NCBI GenBank assembly: GCA_027382625.1
Contig: JAJKFJ010020675.1
Location: 1-56,353 of the forward strand
Origin: Tetmemena sp. SeJ-2015
Taxonomy: Eukaryota; Ciliophora; Spirotrichea; Sporadotrichida; Oxytrichidae
Direction: 5' to 3'
Length of the DNA: 56,353 nucleotides
Of this stretch, positions 1-11,984 are shown piece after piece (positions within the stretch are counted from its first letter, which is position 1; each line of letters starts with the position of its first letter). The notes under the pieces are model-generated. The model searched no databases and had not been told where the DNA came from. It was given only the letters and a program-made list of their open reading frames with translations. The translations under genes were made by a program, and so were the position numbers.

Positions 1-452
1 TCAAACAGTTTAAAAGAAAATTAAAGCCTGAAATGTATTTCATTTAGTTTTTGACTCAATTCTTGAATTTTAATAAAAAGAATTTATTTTAAAAAAATTA
101 TTATTCATAAATTATCATTAAAGGTTTCTTTTAATGTGAAATTTCTTAAAAGAATTGGTCGTTAAATAAATCTTCTTAATTCATTAAATTTTGATTAAAT
201 AATTTTAAAATGAGATTCTTCAAATTAAAATAAAAAATATTACATTATAAAAATGCAAAACCCATTAAATAATTATAAAGACATTGCTAAAAGCAATATA
301 TTTTTTATTTCAATGATGAATCACTCAATTTAAAAAATAAAATACCCTTATATACATTTAATTAAACTTTTTTTTAAACATAATTAACTTCGATTTAATA
401 TAATTTCACTAAATTTATTAATGTTTTTATAAATGATTGAATGTATTTTTAA

Positions 453-600
453 ATGAATAATGAAGACCAGGAAATGATCTAAAACACTAAAGGGATGCTA
501 AATAATCTCCTTACTGCGTGCCAATATCTTTTAGCATAAACAGGAGGCTTGTGGTAGCTAGGCTCTGCTATTATACCAATAAATTAGTTCTAATGCAAAA
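453..600 (+). CDS. Possible first exon of an unrecognised gene
   Basis: With TAA/TAG read as glutamine, a frame opens at the ATG at 453 and begins MNNEDQEMIQ. It runs through a mixed polar and hydrophobic stretch to about 600, after which the translation becomes the N/K/I/F-rich type that AT-rich non-coding DNA gives. I do not recognise the protein and cannot place a splice donor. The next coding-like islands on this side are at about 1.0-1.4 kb and 1.8-2.4 kb, so this may be the 5' part of one gene interrupted by AT-rich DNA, either introns or germline-limited sequence. The call rests on composition and the start codon only. Confidence 0.33.
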
Positions 601-1019
601 GTTTAAAAAATATATGTATAAAATGAAGTATCACGACACTTTCTTAAAACATTGTCACATTAATAGCAGCTTTCATTCATGATTTAAAACTTAAACCTAA
701 AAGCATTCAGTTTAAATTTTAAGTCAATTTAAACTACTTTCATTGAATTTTAAGCTAATATTCTTTTAAACTATTATCCCTGCGTTCTTAATTGTATCCT
801 AATAATTATCTACCTAACCATATTACTTATTTTTGATTTTTTACTGCTTCAATTCTAATGCTGAAACTCTATTACTGCAAAAATTATCTTTCCAAATTTT
901 TTTTGAAGACTGATAAATGAGAATCAAAACGCGGTCTAAAGATCACGTTGTTTTTTATGGTTAAATATTTATCATATGTCTTAAATTAAGATCTAATTAT
1001 TTATTTTCTTAAATATCTC

Positions 1020-1390
1020 TGCTCTATCAGCTAATCTAATGTCTTCTGTAGATTTTTTCAGACAGGATATTGAGAGCCTCATCATTTTAATTCAATTGTT
1101 ATTTAATAATTTTTATTTTTGACTAATATATTTAAAAAATTAAAAAGAAAATACTTCTGTCCTCTCTCTAAAAAAATTGAATTAGAGCAGAGTAGAATTT
1201 GCCCTTTTAATTGTGCCACCCTTCATCGGGAATCATGTAATTGCTTTTAGTTTGGCTTTCCATCAATAAATGCTGAGAAAATTTTCTCGAGAAGCAAATT
1301 ACTGTGAGAGTAATTCTTTGTCAAAGATCAGTAAAATTGATTTCTAGAAGTACCACTTAAACACTTCATTTAATGAATTAGTTTTTAAAT
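1020..1390. other. Coding-like island, strand uncertain
   Basis: Two less AT-rich patches (about 1020-1090 and 1195-1385) translate plausibly in both directions. The plus strand gives an open frame with many charged residues. The minus strand gives the segment SNYMIPDEGWHNQKGKFYSA, which looks at least as protein-like. No splice sites or stop fix the strand. Part of a gene is likely, but I cannot say on which strand. Confidence 0.3.
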
Positions 1391-1784
1391 AATCAAGCAA
1401 AATAATAAATATTCAATTTAATATTAATTATATTTGGAAAATGAACCATAAAATAGCTAAAAAAGTAAAACATCCGATGTCCAAAAATAATTATCTTCAT
1501 TGCAGTAGATTTTAGGATTATAAAAGAAATTTAACCCATAAATATTTCTGATAAGAAATTATTTGACTTTAATAGATGACAGTTAAGAAGATCCTTTAAC
1601 TATTTCTTCAATTTAAAACTCAAGAATGCAATCATTTTGTAATTAAGTATGCTTTGAAAAACAACTTATTTATTGACATTTATTATTTTTTATTATCTCA
1701 AAATTATATAATAAATTAGAGCATAATTTAAAAATAAACAAATTATTTCAAATCATGTTCTAATTACTTTTACCAAACGATCTA

Positions 1785-2420
1785 ACATTAAGCTTCAAAA
1801 GTGACGTTGTGGATGCCTTAAACGATTTGGGAGATCTTATTAATCTAGATGCAATAAAAAGACAATAAAAATAAAAAATTTAAATAGGTTTAGGTATAAT
1901 TATATTTTTATTAATCCGCATACATATATATTACACAATTAGTTTTAAAAGATTTAAAAAGTTTCTTTTGAAGATCTCGTTCCTCAAAGCAATTCTTGTG
2001 ATGAGATCCGGAGGTTGCTCTATTCCTTCCTAACAAGGAACACTCTCAACAAGTTGCCAGAACGAAGGTTTTTCTTTGGCGTCTTGCTACTGTACGTGCA
2101 GAGTACTCAAAGAGATCATTTGAAGATGCACCAGGAGAGATTCTTAAGTAGAGGAGAACGACCCAAAGAAGCAAGGAATAGTTATAGCGACGAATGGTTT
2201 GAGCAGCTTCAGAATGTATCCCTACTTCTCTAGTAAGTTTTTAGAGTTTAACTGTGTAGAGAACCTGGCACTGGCATCTACTTAATTGAAGGAGAGAGCA
2301 AAGGTATTCAGAGCACGTAAGCAAAATACAAGCATCGAGGGTGAGCAAGCGTCTATCACTTACAACCTTAGGGACGACGAGATGCACATAGATGCGGGAG
2401 CAGGTTCTTAATAAGAGTAG
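1785..2420 (+). CDS. Fragmented unknown gene with a frame break
   Basis: An island at 1785-1870 encodes an acidic helix (DVVDALNDLGDLINLD). A longer, clearly less AT-rich island at about 1975-2420 encodes two good segments in different frames. The first covers VARTKVFLWRLATVRAEYSK. The second covers RARKQNTSIEGEQASITYNL. The switch lies near 2150 and would be cured by one extra base, so a sequencing indel is the simplest explanation; an intron or true frameshift remains possible. After about 2420 the sequence returns to AT-rich non-coding type. No family is recognised. A standard-code open frame over 2015-2233 uses a third frame and looks like a shadow. Confidence 0.48.
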
Positions 2421-2698
2421 CTATGGATTTGTATTACTGAATATTTAAAAAGCTAATTCTATTCATTCTATAAAAAAAGATTATCTTTAACTGAAAGACA
2501 TAATACTAAAATATGAGACCCTAGATGTTTTAATAGTCTTTTAAATTGGCAGATTTGGATTTTGAAAAAAATTAAGCTAAGGAGCATGGGTTTTTATTAT
2601 TAAAGGATGATTACGAATAGTTAATTTGCAATTTTAATATCTAAAAAATATATAATTTTGAACTGTTTCAATTTATTTTAATAAAATAATTAAATTCA

Positions 2699-3180
2699 TC
2701 ATAAAATGGAAGTATGAGTTTGAGTTTCCTTTTTTGTCTTTTCTTGAACTACTTCTCCTTCTGTATTATCTAAGTCTATGTGATTTCTTCCTCCTCCTCG
2801 AATGGTAAACCAAATTATTAAAAATGCAAAAGCAAATAAAAATTCCTTTTATTTCGTACTAACTAACCTTTAAGCACGTCAGAAAAAACAAGAAGCACAT
2901 TCCACAACAAGAGCAAAAATAAAACAGATTCCTCTTCAAAGCTTAAGCCTACAGATACTACAGATATATTAAGAGGGACTGGAGATTGCTGAGGGTTTTT
3001 ATCGAAAGTATCAACAAGATATCAAAGATCAAGAAAATGTAAAACGAAAAAACTAATAAATAATAAAAAATTGGTTAATTGAGGTAGTGTAAACAAAGTT
3101 TCTCTGAGTTATTCATTTAAATCCTCCTTCTTAAAAACAAATATAAATGAGGATTGGCACTCATACTAAATTATTAAAAA
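2699..3180 (-). CDS. Putative single-pass membrane protein, C-terminal exons
   Basis: The last exon (2796 down to 2699) encodes a hydrophilic acidic tail ending ETQTHTSIL and a TGA stop. The preceding exon (about 3052 down to 2868) encodes a possible N-glycosylation site and a strongly hydrophobic stretch around VLFLLLLWNVLLVF, a likely membrane helix. The intron between them (2797-2867, 71 bases, starting GTTAGT and ending CGAG) joins the two in phase, which is the best evidence for strand and structure. A further upstream island (about 3073-3180) carries KKEDLNEQLRETLF. An in-frame TGA falls inside the middle exon near its 5' end, so that exon may start later. The opposite strand also translates acceptably, so some doubt remains. 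Family unknown. Confidence 0.48.
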
Positions 3181-3422
3181 TTATTTTGTAAATATAGCGA
3201 GCACCAATCAAGTATTCGTATTAAACCTATTTATGATTTTTTATGTAACCTGTGTTGCCATATTTGCCTGAAAATTTGATATAGAAAAAGTAGTGTAACA
3301 ACAAGAAACATATTTTTAGCTTTACATATTCAGCTTATAGAGTTGAGTAATTATCAATCAGGGCTTAAATTTAGATATTTATAAGGAAATTAATTAAAAA
3401 TACTAAAATTATGGAGTAATAA

Positions 3423-3600
3423 ATGTTGGCAGTTGATCCTATTGAAGAAGCAGTGATAGCAGCTCTCTTAGTCTTAGTGAAAGCAATTACTGATATAATC
3501 GATTACGACAACAAAATTACATAACTTGAAAATTTAACATTTTAATAATTTATACTGGAATAACGTATTTCCTCGAGATAGCATAAAAATAGATTAATTT
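3423..3600 (+). CDS. Possible first exon, amphipathic helix
   Basis: An ATG at 3423 opens a frame beginning MLAVDPIEEAVIAALLVLVK, a long amphipathic or membrane-seeking helix followed by polar residues. It lies head to head with the minus-strand gene ending at 2699. The frame has TAA/TAG but no TGA until about 3644. No splice site is clear and the protein is not recognised. Confidence 0.35.
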
Positions 3601-3639
3601 ATGGCTCGAGAATTATAAATTTTGTTAGGAGTATTATCC

Positions 3640-4200
3640 CAAGATGATAAAAATTGGCTGGTACATTTCCATTTGGAATAAATAGGTTAGCCAGTTCACT
3701 GCCTCGCGTCTATCAATTACCATTCTGATCAAATCTTAGATGGGAACCTCGCCAGCAGACTAACTCTATAGCTTACTATCTCGCAAGGGACTAAAATAGC
3801 CCTAACAGGATACTCCTTCATCTCGCTACATAGTTCATCAAGAATTTAAAACCGATTTTTCAAATTGAGGCTTCACTATGCTAAGTTAGTTTATCGCTAG
3901 TCTAGGGCCAGGGAATTAGCTGGGAGTAATGCTATTTCTCAAAGGGCTTTATAATCACTCTAAAACATAATGCTTACAATTGAATACCTCAGGATAACCG
4001 TAATCTCTGCCTTAACACTAAAACTTTATTCTCCCCTAATTCATTGAATCGTCTTTTTCCTTATTAGGAACTTGTAATTTATTTAATTCTTTTTTGAAAA
4101 GTTAGCTGAAAGAATTAACTCACTTCGCCAAAGCATAAACAATCTAACCCAATGATTTATTTGCATATTTTTGTAATTTATTGGAATATTATACATTTAT
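3640..4200. other. Coding-like block, strand unresolved
   Basis: This patch is visibly richer in G and C than its surroundings. The plus strand reads open from 3644 (segments such as IASLGPGNQLGVMLFLKGLY, with one TGA). The minus strand contains an equally protein-like stretch (SAGEVPIQDLIRMVIDRREA followed by a hydrophobic segment), which could be an upstream exon of the minus-strand gene at 2699-3180. One strand is presumably the antisense shadow of the other. I slightly favour minus on its acidic and basic residue content. No domain is recognised. Confidence 0.38.
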
Positions 4201-4204
4201 CGTT

Positions 4205-5215
4205 TGATTTTTGAAATTTTTAAAAACTATATTAAGAATGTAGTTATAACGTAATGGGAATTGTAATAAATACCATTTAGGGAACTTTCATTAAATATAT
4301 AATGTGATTAATATAATAAGTATAATAGCCAAATTAGTAAATAAAGAATCTGTATATAACTATATCACTTACGATTTAGTAATGGAGAATTTTTCTCTTC
4401 CGTATATTCCAGCCACTATTTTAATTTCATCTTAATATCAGGCACCCCCCAAGGCAAAAACCTAAAAGAAAGCAAAGTAAGGAATAAAAATAATTACACA
4501 ATTTTTGACTTACTCCATGTTTTTCAGAATAATTATTATCTTAATTTTATTTGTAACTCCATCTTATATAGCACCTGAAATATTTTGAGTTTTTATTTTT
4601 CTTGACTTGATCTCTAAAATAAATCTATTGAAATTAAGAAGCATAATTTATTTACCTGTTTGTAGTTGTTTGCAGTGTTTGGCTGTTGGGCGGGCTTGGA
4701 ATTATTAAAAATTGAAAATTAATCAGGAGGGCCCACAGGGGTAATGGAGAAAAAACTCCATTTCTAATTTTTTTTTAAAACTGAAGTAAGTTATATATAG
4801 TTAATCTCTATATTTAAATTTTTAGCTTACTATCTCTATTAAAAAATTTTTACTTACTGTTATATTACAACTGGCCTGAATACCCTTAGGGGAATCGTTA
4901 ATTAATTGATTATTAATTCGTTAACTAATAAAAAGTTGATTATATTTCTACAATTTCAAAAATCAAACGATAAATGTATAATATTATTGAAGAAATATAA
5001 ATTAAAGTAAAAAATAAGTCTTTTTAACTTATTAATTCAGAACTTAATGAGCTTTATTTTAATAAGAATTATAAAACGGGAGTGTATTCATTAATCGTTT
5101 ATAAAGCATTAGTTAATGAAATTTTATTTTTGCAATTAAAAAATTCCAAAGGCTCTTTTTAGAGTGATATATATTTTTTATTATGCTTCAATTATTGAGC
5201 TAAATTAATTTTAGA
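4205..5215. other. AT-rich stretch with two weak islands
   Basis: Mostly AT-rich sequence. Two short patches could be exon pieces: about 4375-4490 on plus (containing APPKAKTQKKAKQG) and about 4660-4760 on minus (KPAQQPNTANNYKQ next to a possible GTAAAT donor). Neither can be linked to a gene. Confidence 0.25.
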
Positions 5216-5219
5216 GTCA

Positions 5220-5525
5220 AATAAAATTACTGCAACTAGATCTATACAAATACAAATTAATGGCAAAAACTTAAATTATAAAAGCTTGAAGATCTCAAGT
5301 AGTGAGGAAAATGTCTTGGAAAGGTAGCAGCAACTTGGATATAAAGTTTTTCATTTTCGCTGACAAGCTACAAAATTAAAATATATTCTTAGATTCATAA
5401 ATTATTATGCATCATTTATAGAAATATTATTGACAGCTAAGGAAATACTCTTCTACCTCAATATCCAAAAGGAGTCTCCTTTAATTATCAACCTTAACAG
5501 CTATGGAAGAAACAAAAACTAAAAC
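5220..5525 (+). CDS. Coding exon of unknown gene
   Basis: A frame with TAA/TAG as glutamine runs through SLKISSSEENVLERQQQLGY to a TGA near 5358 and continues protein-like beyond it (EILLTAKEILFYLN, about 5410-5460). Either the gene ends at the TGA, or the TGA is sense or an error. No conserved domain is recognised, and the flanks are AT-rich on both sides. Confidence 0.38.
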
Positions 5526-5529
5526 TGAG

Positions 5530-6180
5530 GTAGATTTTTTTAAAGAGCCTTGATCTAATTTGGCAGGAGTTTTTTGCCCCTTTAAATTAAAAAAGATAAT
5601 GTATTATAAAGATACACATTTTATATAAATCATTAAAAATACGCCTATCATTATTATTTTATGATAATCTTCAATAATTAAATGATTTACTTCCTATATT
5701 TAAAAAAATAAAAGATTCTTCTATTTTAATATGTATTAATTCATTTAACAGTGTTCCTTCACTTTTATTAAACTTAAGAAATAATTAATGTTATATATTC
5801 TTGCTTATAAATAGCAATTATAATTTATCAATATTTATAGCTAAAATAAGGTATAAATTTTTTGATGCAACTTATTTTTTTTTTAAAGTAAGATTACTAT
5901 TTTTATTATAATTTTATAGACTCTGTTTAAAAATAATTATGTGAAATCGTATTTTTTAAATAATGGGTACATATTTAAAAAATGAGCCATTATAAAGAAA
6001 TATAACTCTAATTTTGATTTTTAATATATAGAGTCATTAAATCAAGAAAAACTTCCAAACGATTAAAAAATATAAAATTTAACTTTAAAAATTAAAATCC
6101 TTAATTTATTATTTTAACCAAGCATAGGTTTTAATTAAATACGTAGCTAATCAGTAGAATTTGGAAATGAATTATTATGA
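5530..6180. other. AT-rich, no gene seen
   Basis: Very AT-rich sequence with homopolymer runs. I see no coding-like composition, repeat or RNA structure here. Confidence 0.5.
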
Positions 6181-6182
6181 AA

Positions 6183-6662
6183 CCCATTTTTCTTGGCTAA
6201 TTTTCCTCCTTAATCCAATTCTTCCAGCTATTTGCACAATTAGAGTTTTTAAGGTTTCAAATTTTTGTCTTTCTAAGTCAGTCATTGAAAAGTCAGAGAT
6301 CTCTAATTAAATTAATCATTTAAGCTATTTTTTCCCTATGAAAAATAAAACTTCAAGACTTGAAATATTTCAACATTTTATAAAAATAATATACTTGAGA
6401 TATAAGCATTAAGAAATATAGTAGGAAAATATCAGCATTCGCTATCTAAATTATGGATTATATTTTTGTTGTATAAATTTTGAAATATTTCAAGTCTTGA
6501 AGTTTTTTTTTCATAGGGAAAAAATAGCTTAAATGATTAATTTAATACGGGATCTCTGACTTCTCAATGACTGACTTAGAAAGACTAAAATTTGAAACCT
6601 TAAAAACACAATATAACAGGAAGAATTGGATTGAAGAGGAAAATTAGGATAGAAAAATGTAT
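6183..6662. repeat. Inverted repeat, arms about 190 bp
   Basis: The left arm (about 6183-6382) and right arm (about 6466-6662) are reverse complements with scattered small differences, including a replaced stretch near the outer part of each arm (around 6230-6250 versus 6605-6620). The spacer of roughly 80-100 bp is AT-rich. Shared landmarks are CTTCAAGACTTGAAATATTT near the inner ends and TCCAATTCTTCC near the outer ends. It resembles a foldback element or MITE. I could not define a target-site duplication with confidence. Confidence 0.8.
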
Positions 6663-6821
6663 TTTCGTTATAATTATTTTCTAAATTTTATTGTACATGG
6701 AAGGCCCCTCACTCCAAAAACTTTTATTTATAAATCAATAACTCTAAAGATTTAATATTTTTAACTTCATGCAATACAATAATTGATAATTTTGATAATT
6801 TTGAGAATTAAATACTTAGAG

Positions 6822-6978
6822 CGAGCTATAAGAGCGCTTTTCTAAAATAAATAAAATCTAAGAGACTTGCTCCAAAATTATAAAAGCTATCTTTGGTGAA
6901 GATGTCTCAGATTTCAATCAAATCAACGCAAAGATGACTCAACTTAAGGCTATGATGGAAGATAGTTTCAGGCTATAG
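6822..6978 (+). CDS. Helical exon, perhaps upstream of 7727-8363
   Basis: After a possible acceptor (ACTTAG at about 6816-6821) an open frame encodes a helical, charged segment including EDVSDFNQINAKMTQLKAMM. It ends near 6978, where the translation loses protein character. The larger exon at 7727-8363 on the same strand could belong to the same gene, leaving an AT-rich interval of about 750 bp. Function unknown. Confidence 0.42.
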
Positions 6979-7726
6979 AGTTTAATTAGGATTTAATTTT
7001 AATGAATTAAATTATTAATTTATAATTCATTAAATGATTTTAGCTATAATTTTAATTTAGAAATAAAGTAAACATTTATTTTAAACAAAAATATTTCATT
7101 CATTCTATGCTAAATTAGAGTTTCTAAAGATGGCTTTTATAAAATTTATAGAATTATCACAAAGAGTAATAATTTTATACTTAAGCTTTTATGTTTTAAT
7201 CTTTATAACGAGAGATATTTCAGAACAGATTTCCATTATTTAAAACATACTTTTGATGCTGACGAAATAATTTTTTATTAAAAAGAAGAAAGAGATAGAA
7301 AATTAAATTATAAATGTTTCCAATACTTAAATATGTGGTCATAATAAAAGGCTATAATTTTTAATTCCAAGTTATATTTAAATTTTAACAATGATAAAGA
7401 GATAAATAGCTGTAAAATAAGATTATTTTTAAATTTTACCAGATCAAACATTTGTGATTAAGCTTCCAACATTATTGCTTTCTAAATTACGCATTTTCAT
7501 AATTTATAGTGATCTTTAAATAATCTTAGAGAGTTTTATTTTTTAGGAAAAGTTATGTTTGAATTATCCAAGTTTCTTCTTGTTAGAAAGGGAACTTGCT
7601 ATATTTGCTTAAAGCATTTAAACTATATATGATTAATTTTTTATTACGATAAGATATTTTATATAGATTGATTTAATCTTTATAAAAATATTATAAGTAA
7701 TAAATAATTTTACGCAACAAATACTA

Positions 7727-8363
7727 GGGCCTAAAACATTAAGCTTAAGATGATTTCGATACATACATAGAAGTTATACATGCGATTGAGGATAATAAAA
7801 TTGCTGGACAAATTCTCGCTTATGACTTCTTCATACTGATGTGGACCAAAGATAAATATCAAACTCACGATGAGAGAGTCAAATTCTTAACCTCTCACTA
7901 AGAACCTATTCCAAAAGACTTAGACTAGCTACTCTATTCCCTAGACTAAATGGAGAAAATCACATAAGCCTCTCAATATTCCGCAAGTCTCTTAAAGAGA
8001 TAAATTAAGTCTCACGTACCTGCTTAAGATAAATATCTTGTCGGCAACTGGGTACCTCTGATCAAGGAATAAGACTAACTGCAGTATTGGTTCTCAATAG
8101 ATAACCACAACGATGTTACCTACTTATCTTGGTACTACGCAAATATTATGGCTTTGAAAGGAAAGCGCCTTCCAGGTATCCACTCTTTGGATAAGCTAAA
8201 AAATATCCCCTTGATCGAGAAAAAGGAGAGACTAGCTGAGATTGAGTTACTTTCAGATGAGAGTGTCTTCAAGCAGCCTGTCTAGATCAAATGCTCGACT
8301 GATAATGATATCCTCACTTTGTGCGTTGGAGGCCGCAAAATAATTTATAGAAGAGAGCTTTGA
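7727..8363 (+). CDS. Unknown protein, C-terminal exon of about 210 residues
   Basis: From a possible acceptor (ATACTAG just before 7727) one frame runs about 210 codons with about ten TAA/TAG codons and no TGA until the stop at 8361-8363. The protein is rich in K, D, L and S and contains four TGG tryptophans (for example GNWVPLIKEQDQLQYWFS). It ends in a basic stretch (GGRKIIYRREL). It is soluble-looking and mostly helical in appearance, with no motif I can name. The absence of TGA over this length is the main support. A standard-code scan sees nothing here, because the reassigned codons break the frame. The N-terminus is missing; the island at 6822-6978 may supply part of it. Confidence 0.65.
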
Positions 8364-8714
8364 TTTCTCTCGTTATTCTAGTCAAGTTGACTAGCTTGAC
8401 TTATTCGAATTATTAATTTTCATTCAGCTAAATCCTCTTAAAGAAGCAGCTTCAAGTCCTTTAAATGCAGAGGATGGTGAGCTATCTTAGAAAGGATTGG
8501 CATATATCATAGAAATATAAAACTCAAATTAAATTAGAATTTCTTTTAACTCTATTATAAATTAATAAAAAATTTAAAGAATTTTACATTAAATAAAATA
8601 TTTTTTAAATTGAAAAAGAATATTGATTTTATTTATTGAAAATTTTTTTTTATAAATTATTTTTTTAATTGAAAAATTAAACCAAAATTTGAAAATTTTT
8701 TTAAAAAAATTAAA

Positions 8715-9185
8715 AAAATTAAAATAATAAATGAAGAGTTGTAAAATGTTGCCCGTTAAATTGTGAGCTATGTAGCTCAATTAGGGGCTTGTTAGATAGC
8801 TTATTGAAATATAGAATGACATTTTTCTTCCTCCAATACAGCATGAGGTGGCTATGAAGAGATTGTGATGTCACAAACTCCGAACCAAGAAATTAGCCAA
8901 GTTAAAAAACTTATAACCGAGGTAACTCTTTCCACAGTCGTCCTACGAAGATGTTGGAAGAATGAAAGTTACTGAGAATTTAATGCTTTATTGAATGATA
9001 ATAATTTCAACCCAAAAACTCAAACTTTAATTGCCAAGTATTTAAGATTTAATATATTAATTATTTATTTAATTCTCTTTTTATTAAATTCTTTACTATA
9101 TTGAAATTTATTAGATTCAACGTTAAAGGCAATGATATTTTCAAAAGTTACTGGAAAGTGCAAAAAAAGAAAATTTTAAGACTTT
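8715..9185 (+). CDS. Paralogous module, copy B
   Basis: Two coding pieces show the order seen in the other copies of this family. The first contains KIINEELQNVAR at about 8722 and ends at a TGA near 8805. The second runs from about 8840 through GGYEEIVMSQTPNQEISQVK and an EFNALLND motif to a GTATTT donor at 9038. A 77-base intron (9038-9114) then joins in phase to FNVKGNDIFKSYWKVQKKK. The TGA at 8973-8975 lies inside the second piece, at a position where other copies have leucine or tyrosine, with the frame intact on both sides. It may be read as tryptophan, or this copy may be broken. Function unknown. Confidence 0.48.
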
Positions 9186-9189
9186 AAAT

Positions 9190-10430
9190 CCAGAGATTTC
9201 TAATTCAACTAACATTGTTATAAATTTAATTAAATTTATTACCAAATAAAATCAATATTTCGCAGAGTAATTTTGATCTTTCTAAAATTTTTTAAAATAC
9301 TTTCTAAAAGGGTTAAAAATAAGCTCACTTAGAAAAATATTTTCTTAATGAACAATCTCTTTATAAATTAAATTGTTTCATCCTATTTAGTGAACTAAAT
9401 TACTAAAAATTCTAGATTTTAAATTTTTTAAAATCAGAATAACGTTTTTATAAGGCATGAGAATATACAAGCATTTATATTCTCTTTGAAATAAATTCCT
9501 AAATAAATTTTAGAAATACTACTCCTTAATTCTTATAAATCTTTGATTAGCCATAAGTTGTCATTTTAAGTTTGATTTAGAGAATACCTTAATATATTAT
9601 TTTTCACTGCCCTAAATTATCTAGGCCTGTCTACATATTTAATTCCTACAGTAATCTAGATTTTCTATCACCATCATATCAATTAATTTCATTCATATTT
9701 AAAATCAAAATTTATGATTTATGATTAACTTTTAAAGCAATATTTTATACAATGTAATCAATAATTTAAAAATCAAATGGATTTTAGCATTATGATTTTT
9801 TTCAAAAAAATAGCTAAAATATAAAAGTTTGATGAAATAAAATTAAAAAGGTTCTTCATTTTAAGGCTAAGTTTTATTGAATCTATTTTTTTAATAATTT
9901 CATTACAGTTTAGATTTCAACAAAATTTATGTTGACTTAAATAATTAAAATAGAGTTGCAACTTGGTGACTGTAGAATTTGCTGATTTCCCCTCCATCTG
10001 CAATATTGAATGAATGAAATTCAATAAAAAACGAAAATTATTTTATTATTTTATCCACTCTTCTGTGAATTCTCATTTTATGTTTTGATAGACTGATTTA
10101 ACTGTTTAGTATCAAACCGTTTCATTTTACATATTTAAATAAATTAAATTTTAAATAATTACAGCTATAATAAATTCCCTAAAATTTCCTTAAAATTGAG
10201 TTGTAGCTCCAACCCCAGAGCTTATGTTAAAAATTGAAGAGAATCGAAGGTTTGCTATATATTTTTTACTCGCATAAGGGTAAGTTTTGTTTGCTTTAAA
10301 AATAGATGGAGTGATTAGCTGAGGATATAAATTTGTAGAAACTCCATTTTTAAATTCCCATTATCCTCATTACAAATTAGGCCTCTACAACATATAAAGT
10401 TTCTCAAATATCCTATCTAAAATAATGGTA
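9190..10430. other. AT-rich stretch with a decayed module remnant
   Basis: Mostly AT-rich. Around 9930-10080 the DNA resembles the region of copy D that starts at 12640: IELQLGDC corresponds to NGELHLRD, followed by similar sequence around the CCATCTGCA / CGATCTGCA landmark. It is probably a degenerate extra copy of the module's upstream part. No usable open frame is evident. Confidence 0.35.
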
Positions 10431-10439
10431 TTTTTCATT

Positions 10440-10593
10440 TAACTACTCTCTTAAGAATTCTGCTGAGATGGATAAGCTGTCTTAAGCTGTCTATAAGAGA
10501 CTATCTAATATTAATTTTCAGAGAATGAGAGAATAAAAAAATCTTAGCTAGGTTAATTAAGTTAAAAGGAATATTGATGTCCAAAAGTTTTGA
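10440..10593 (+). CDS. Short charged C-terminal exon
   Basis: A TGA-free frame of about 46 codons contains MDKLSQAVYKRL and ends NIDVQKF with TGA at 10591-10593. It includes LSQVNQVKRN, which resembles the SQVKKLI / NQVKIFM region of module copies B and A, so it may be another diverged family member. If it starts at the ATG at 10468 it would be a 41-residue protein; more likely it is a last exon. Confidence 0.43.
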
Positions 10594-10599
10594 GATTAT

Positions 10600-11215
10600 T
10601 TTTCCACTCAAATTATTTATATTTAATAAGACAAGAATAAATAATTTGATTTAAAAAAAACTTCAATGTAAATAACTTTTATAATATCAAACTTTAACTA
10701 AATACTTTTCTGAAGTTGATAAATCTTCAATAAGATTAAATTTTCAATTAATTGATTATCGCTTGGATCATTAACACACGTTTGAAATTAATATCTGGAA
10801 AAATTAAATTTCTCATCATATCTCGTCAAAGATTTTAGAGTGATACCAAAGAAGATGCATAATGGAAAAAACAAAATAATTTTAATAGAAGGAACTTTTC
10901 ATAAAGAATTAGTTATTCTTTCAAAATATTTATTTGATAGCCTTATATTTTTCTTATCAAGTTAAACCAGTTATTTTTATCAGAAGCAAATAAATGACAC
11001 TTTAAAATTTAATAAAATCCCTTTCATTTGCTCATCGCATTATCCAAAAGTAACTTTCTTTAAAAGGGCATATTAAATTTTGTTCATAGAAAGATTTTTG
11101 ATGTTGACTATTTGAAAACTCTTATATTTATTTATAAAATATTTGGGCTCAAATAAAATATATCTTAATCGTTATTTCACTAGACACGCACTCTCTATCT
11201 TAAAGGTAAACTTAC
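10600..11215. other. AT-rich, no gene seen
   Basis: No coding-like composition or repeat that I can support, apart from the probable downstream intron of the minus-strand exon at 11216-11370. Confidence 0.45.
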
Positions 11216-11370
11216 TTATTTAATTTAATTATTTTGACTTATGTATGGATAAGTTTATAAGCCTTTCGGTGAGCTAATATAGCATCTTCAGTATTTGAAT
11301 AGCTCACGGTTATCCAGTTTTTAAAACTATATAATTCTTCTAAATTGGATTTCTGTCAGGAGTCTGGCTC
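11216..11370 (-). CDS. Exon with possible RRM-like fold
   Basis: On minus, a frame free of TGA over more than 45 codons encodes NLEELYSFKNWITVSYSNTE followed by DAILAHRKAYKLIHTQVKII. It then reaches a perfect GTAAGT donor whose first base is 11215. The pattern of a beta strand containing NW, a helix with A..A and a second strand is reminiscent of RNA-recognition-type folds such as the Nup35/Nup53 MPPN domain. That is an impression from a short segment, not an identification. An upstream TGA near 11360 means the exon probably starts just after it or the TGA is sense. Neighbouring exons were not found. Confidence 0.45.
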
Positions 11371-11984
11371 AAAAATATAAATAGATAATTAGCTTAAGCC
11401 AGATATAAATATATCTCAAGTCTATAATTCTTTTCTCAAAATAAATAATTTTTCAGAGTAATTATCAAGACCCCCACCTTTATTGCTGCTTTAGCGTTGA
11501 TTAAATACCTACTTCATCATTTTATTTTTCATCTCAAATCCACAAGATATTCCTTCTTTTAATTTAGGAAAGTATTTTATGCAGGAGCCTTTTAAAATAA
11601 CATAAAAAATATATAAGATTTCTTTGTAACTCTTGAATCAGAATTAACTTCTTTAAAATGTATGATAAGAAAAAAATTTATTATTTGTAGAACATACATA
11701 TTTTGATTTAATTCAAATTTACACTTCCTATAAATATTTTTATTTAAAGTCTAATTTGAAAAATATAGATTTAAAAGGAAGAATTAGTGGGAAACCATAA
11801 AAACTATATGCAAAAATCCTTTATGATTGACTTTTAAAAATATATTTCAAATTACCAAAAGATAAATTAGAATTGATAGAATTTACACCCTCTTCACATA
11901 TAACAACTGTATAATATTTAAAATGAATTGTAGAATGAACAATTAATAATTAATTTATCTCTAACACGGTTGCTATTTTTTTCC

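Noticed and set aside
8589..8780. 63-codon minus-strand frame, F/I/K-rich
   Set aside because: A translation of A/T homopolymer sequence; it overlaps the plus-strand KIINEEL piece of copy B.
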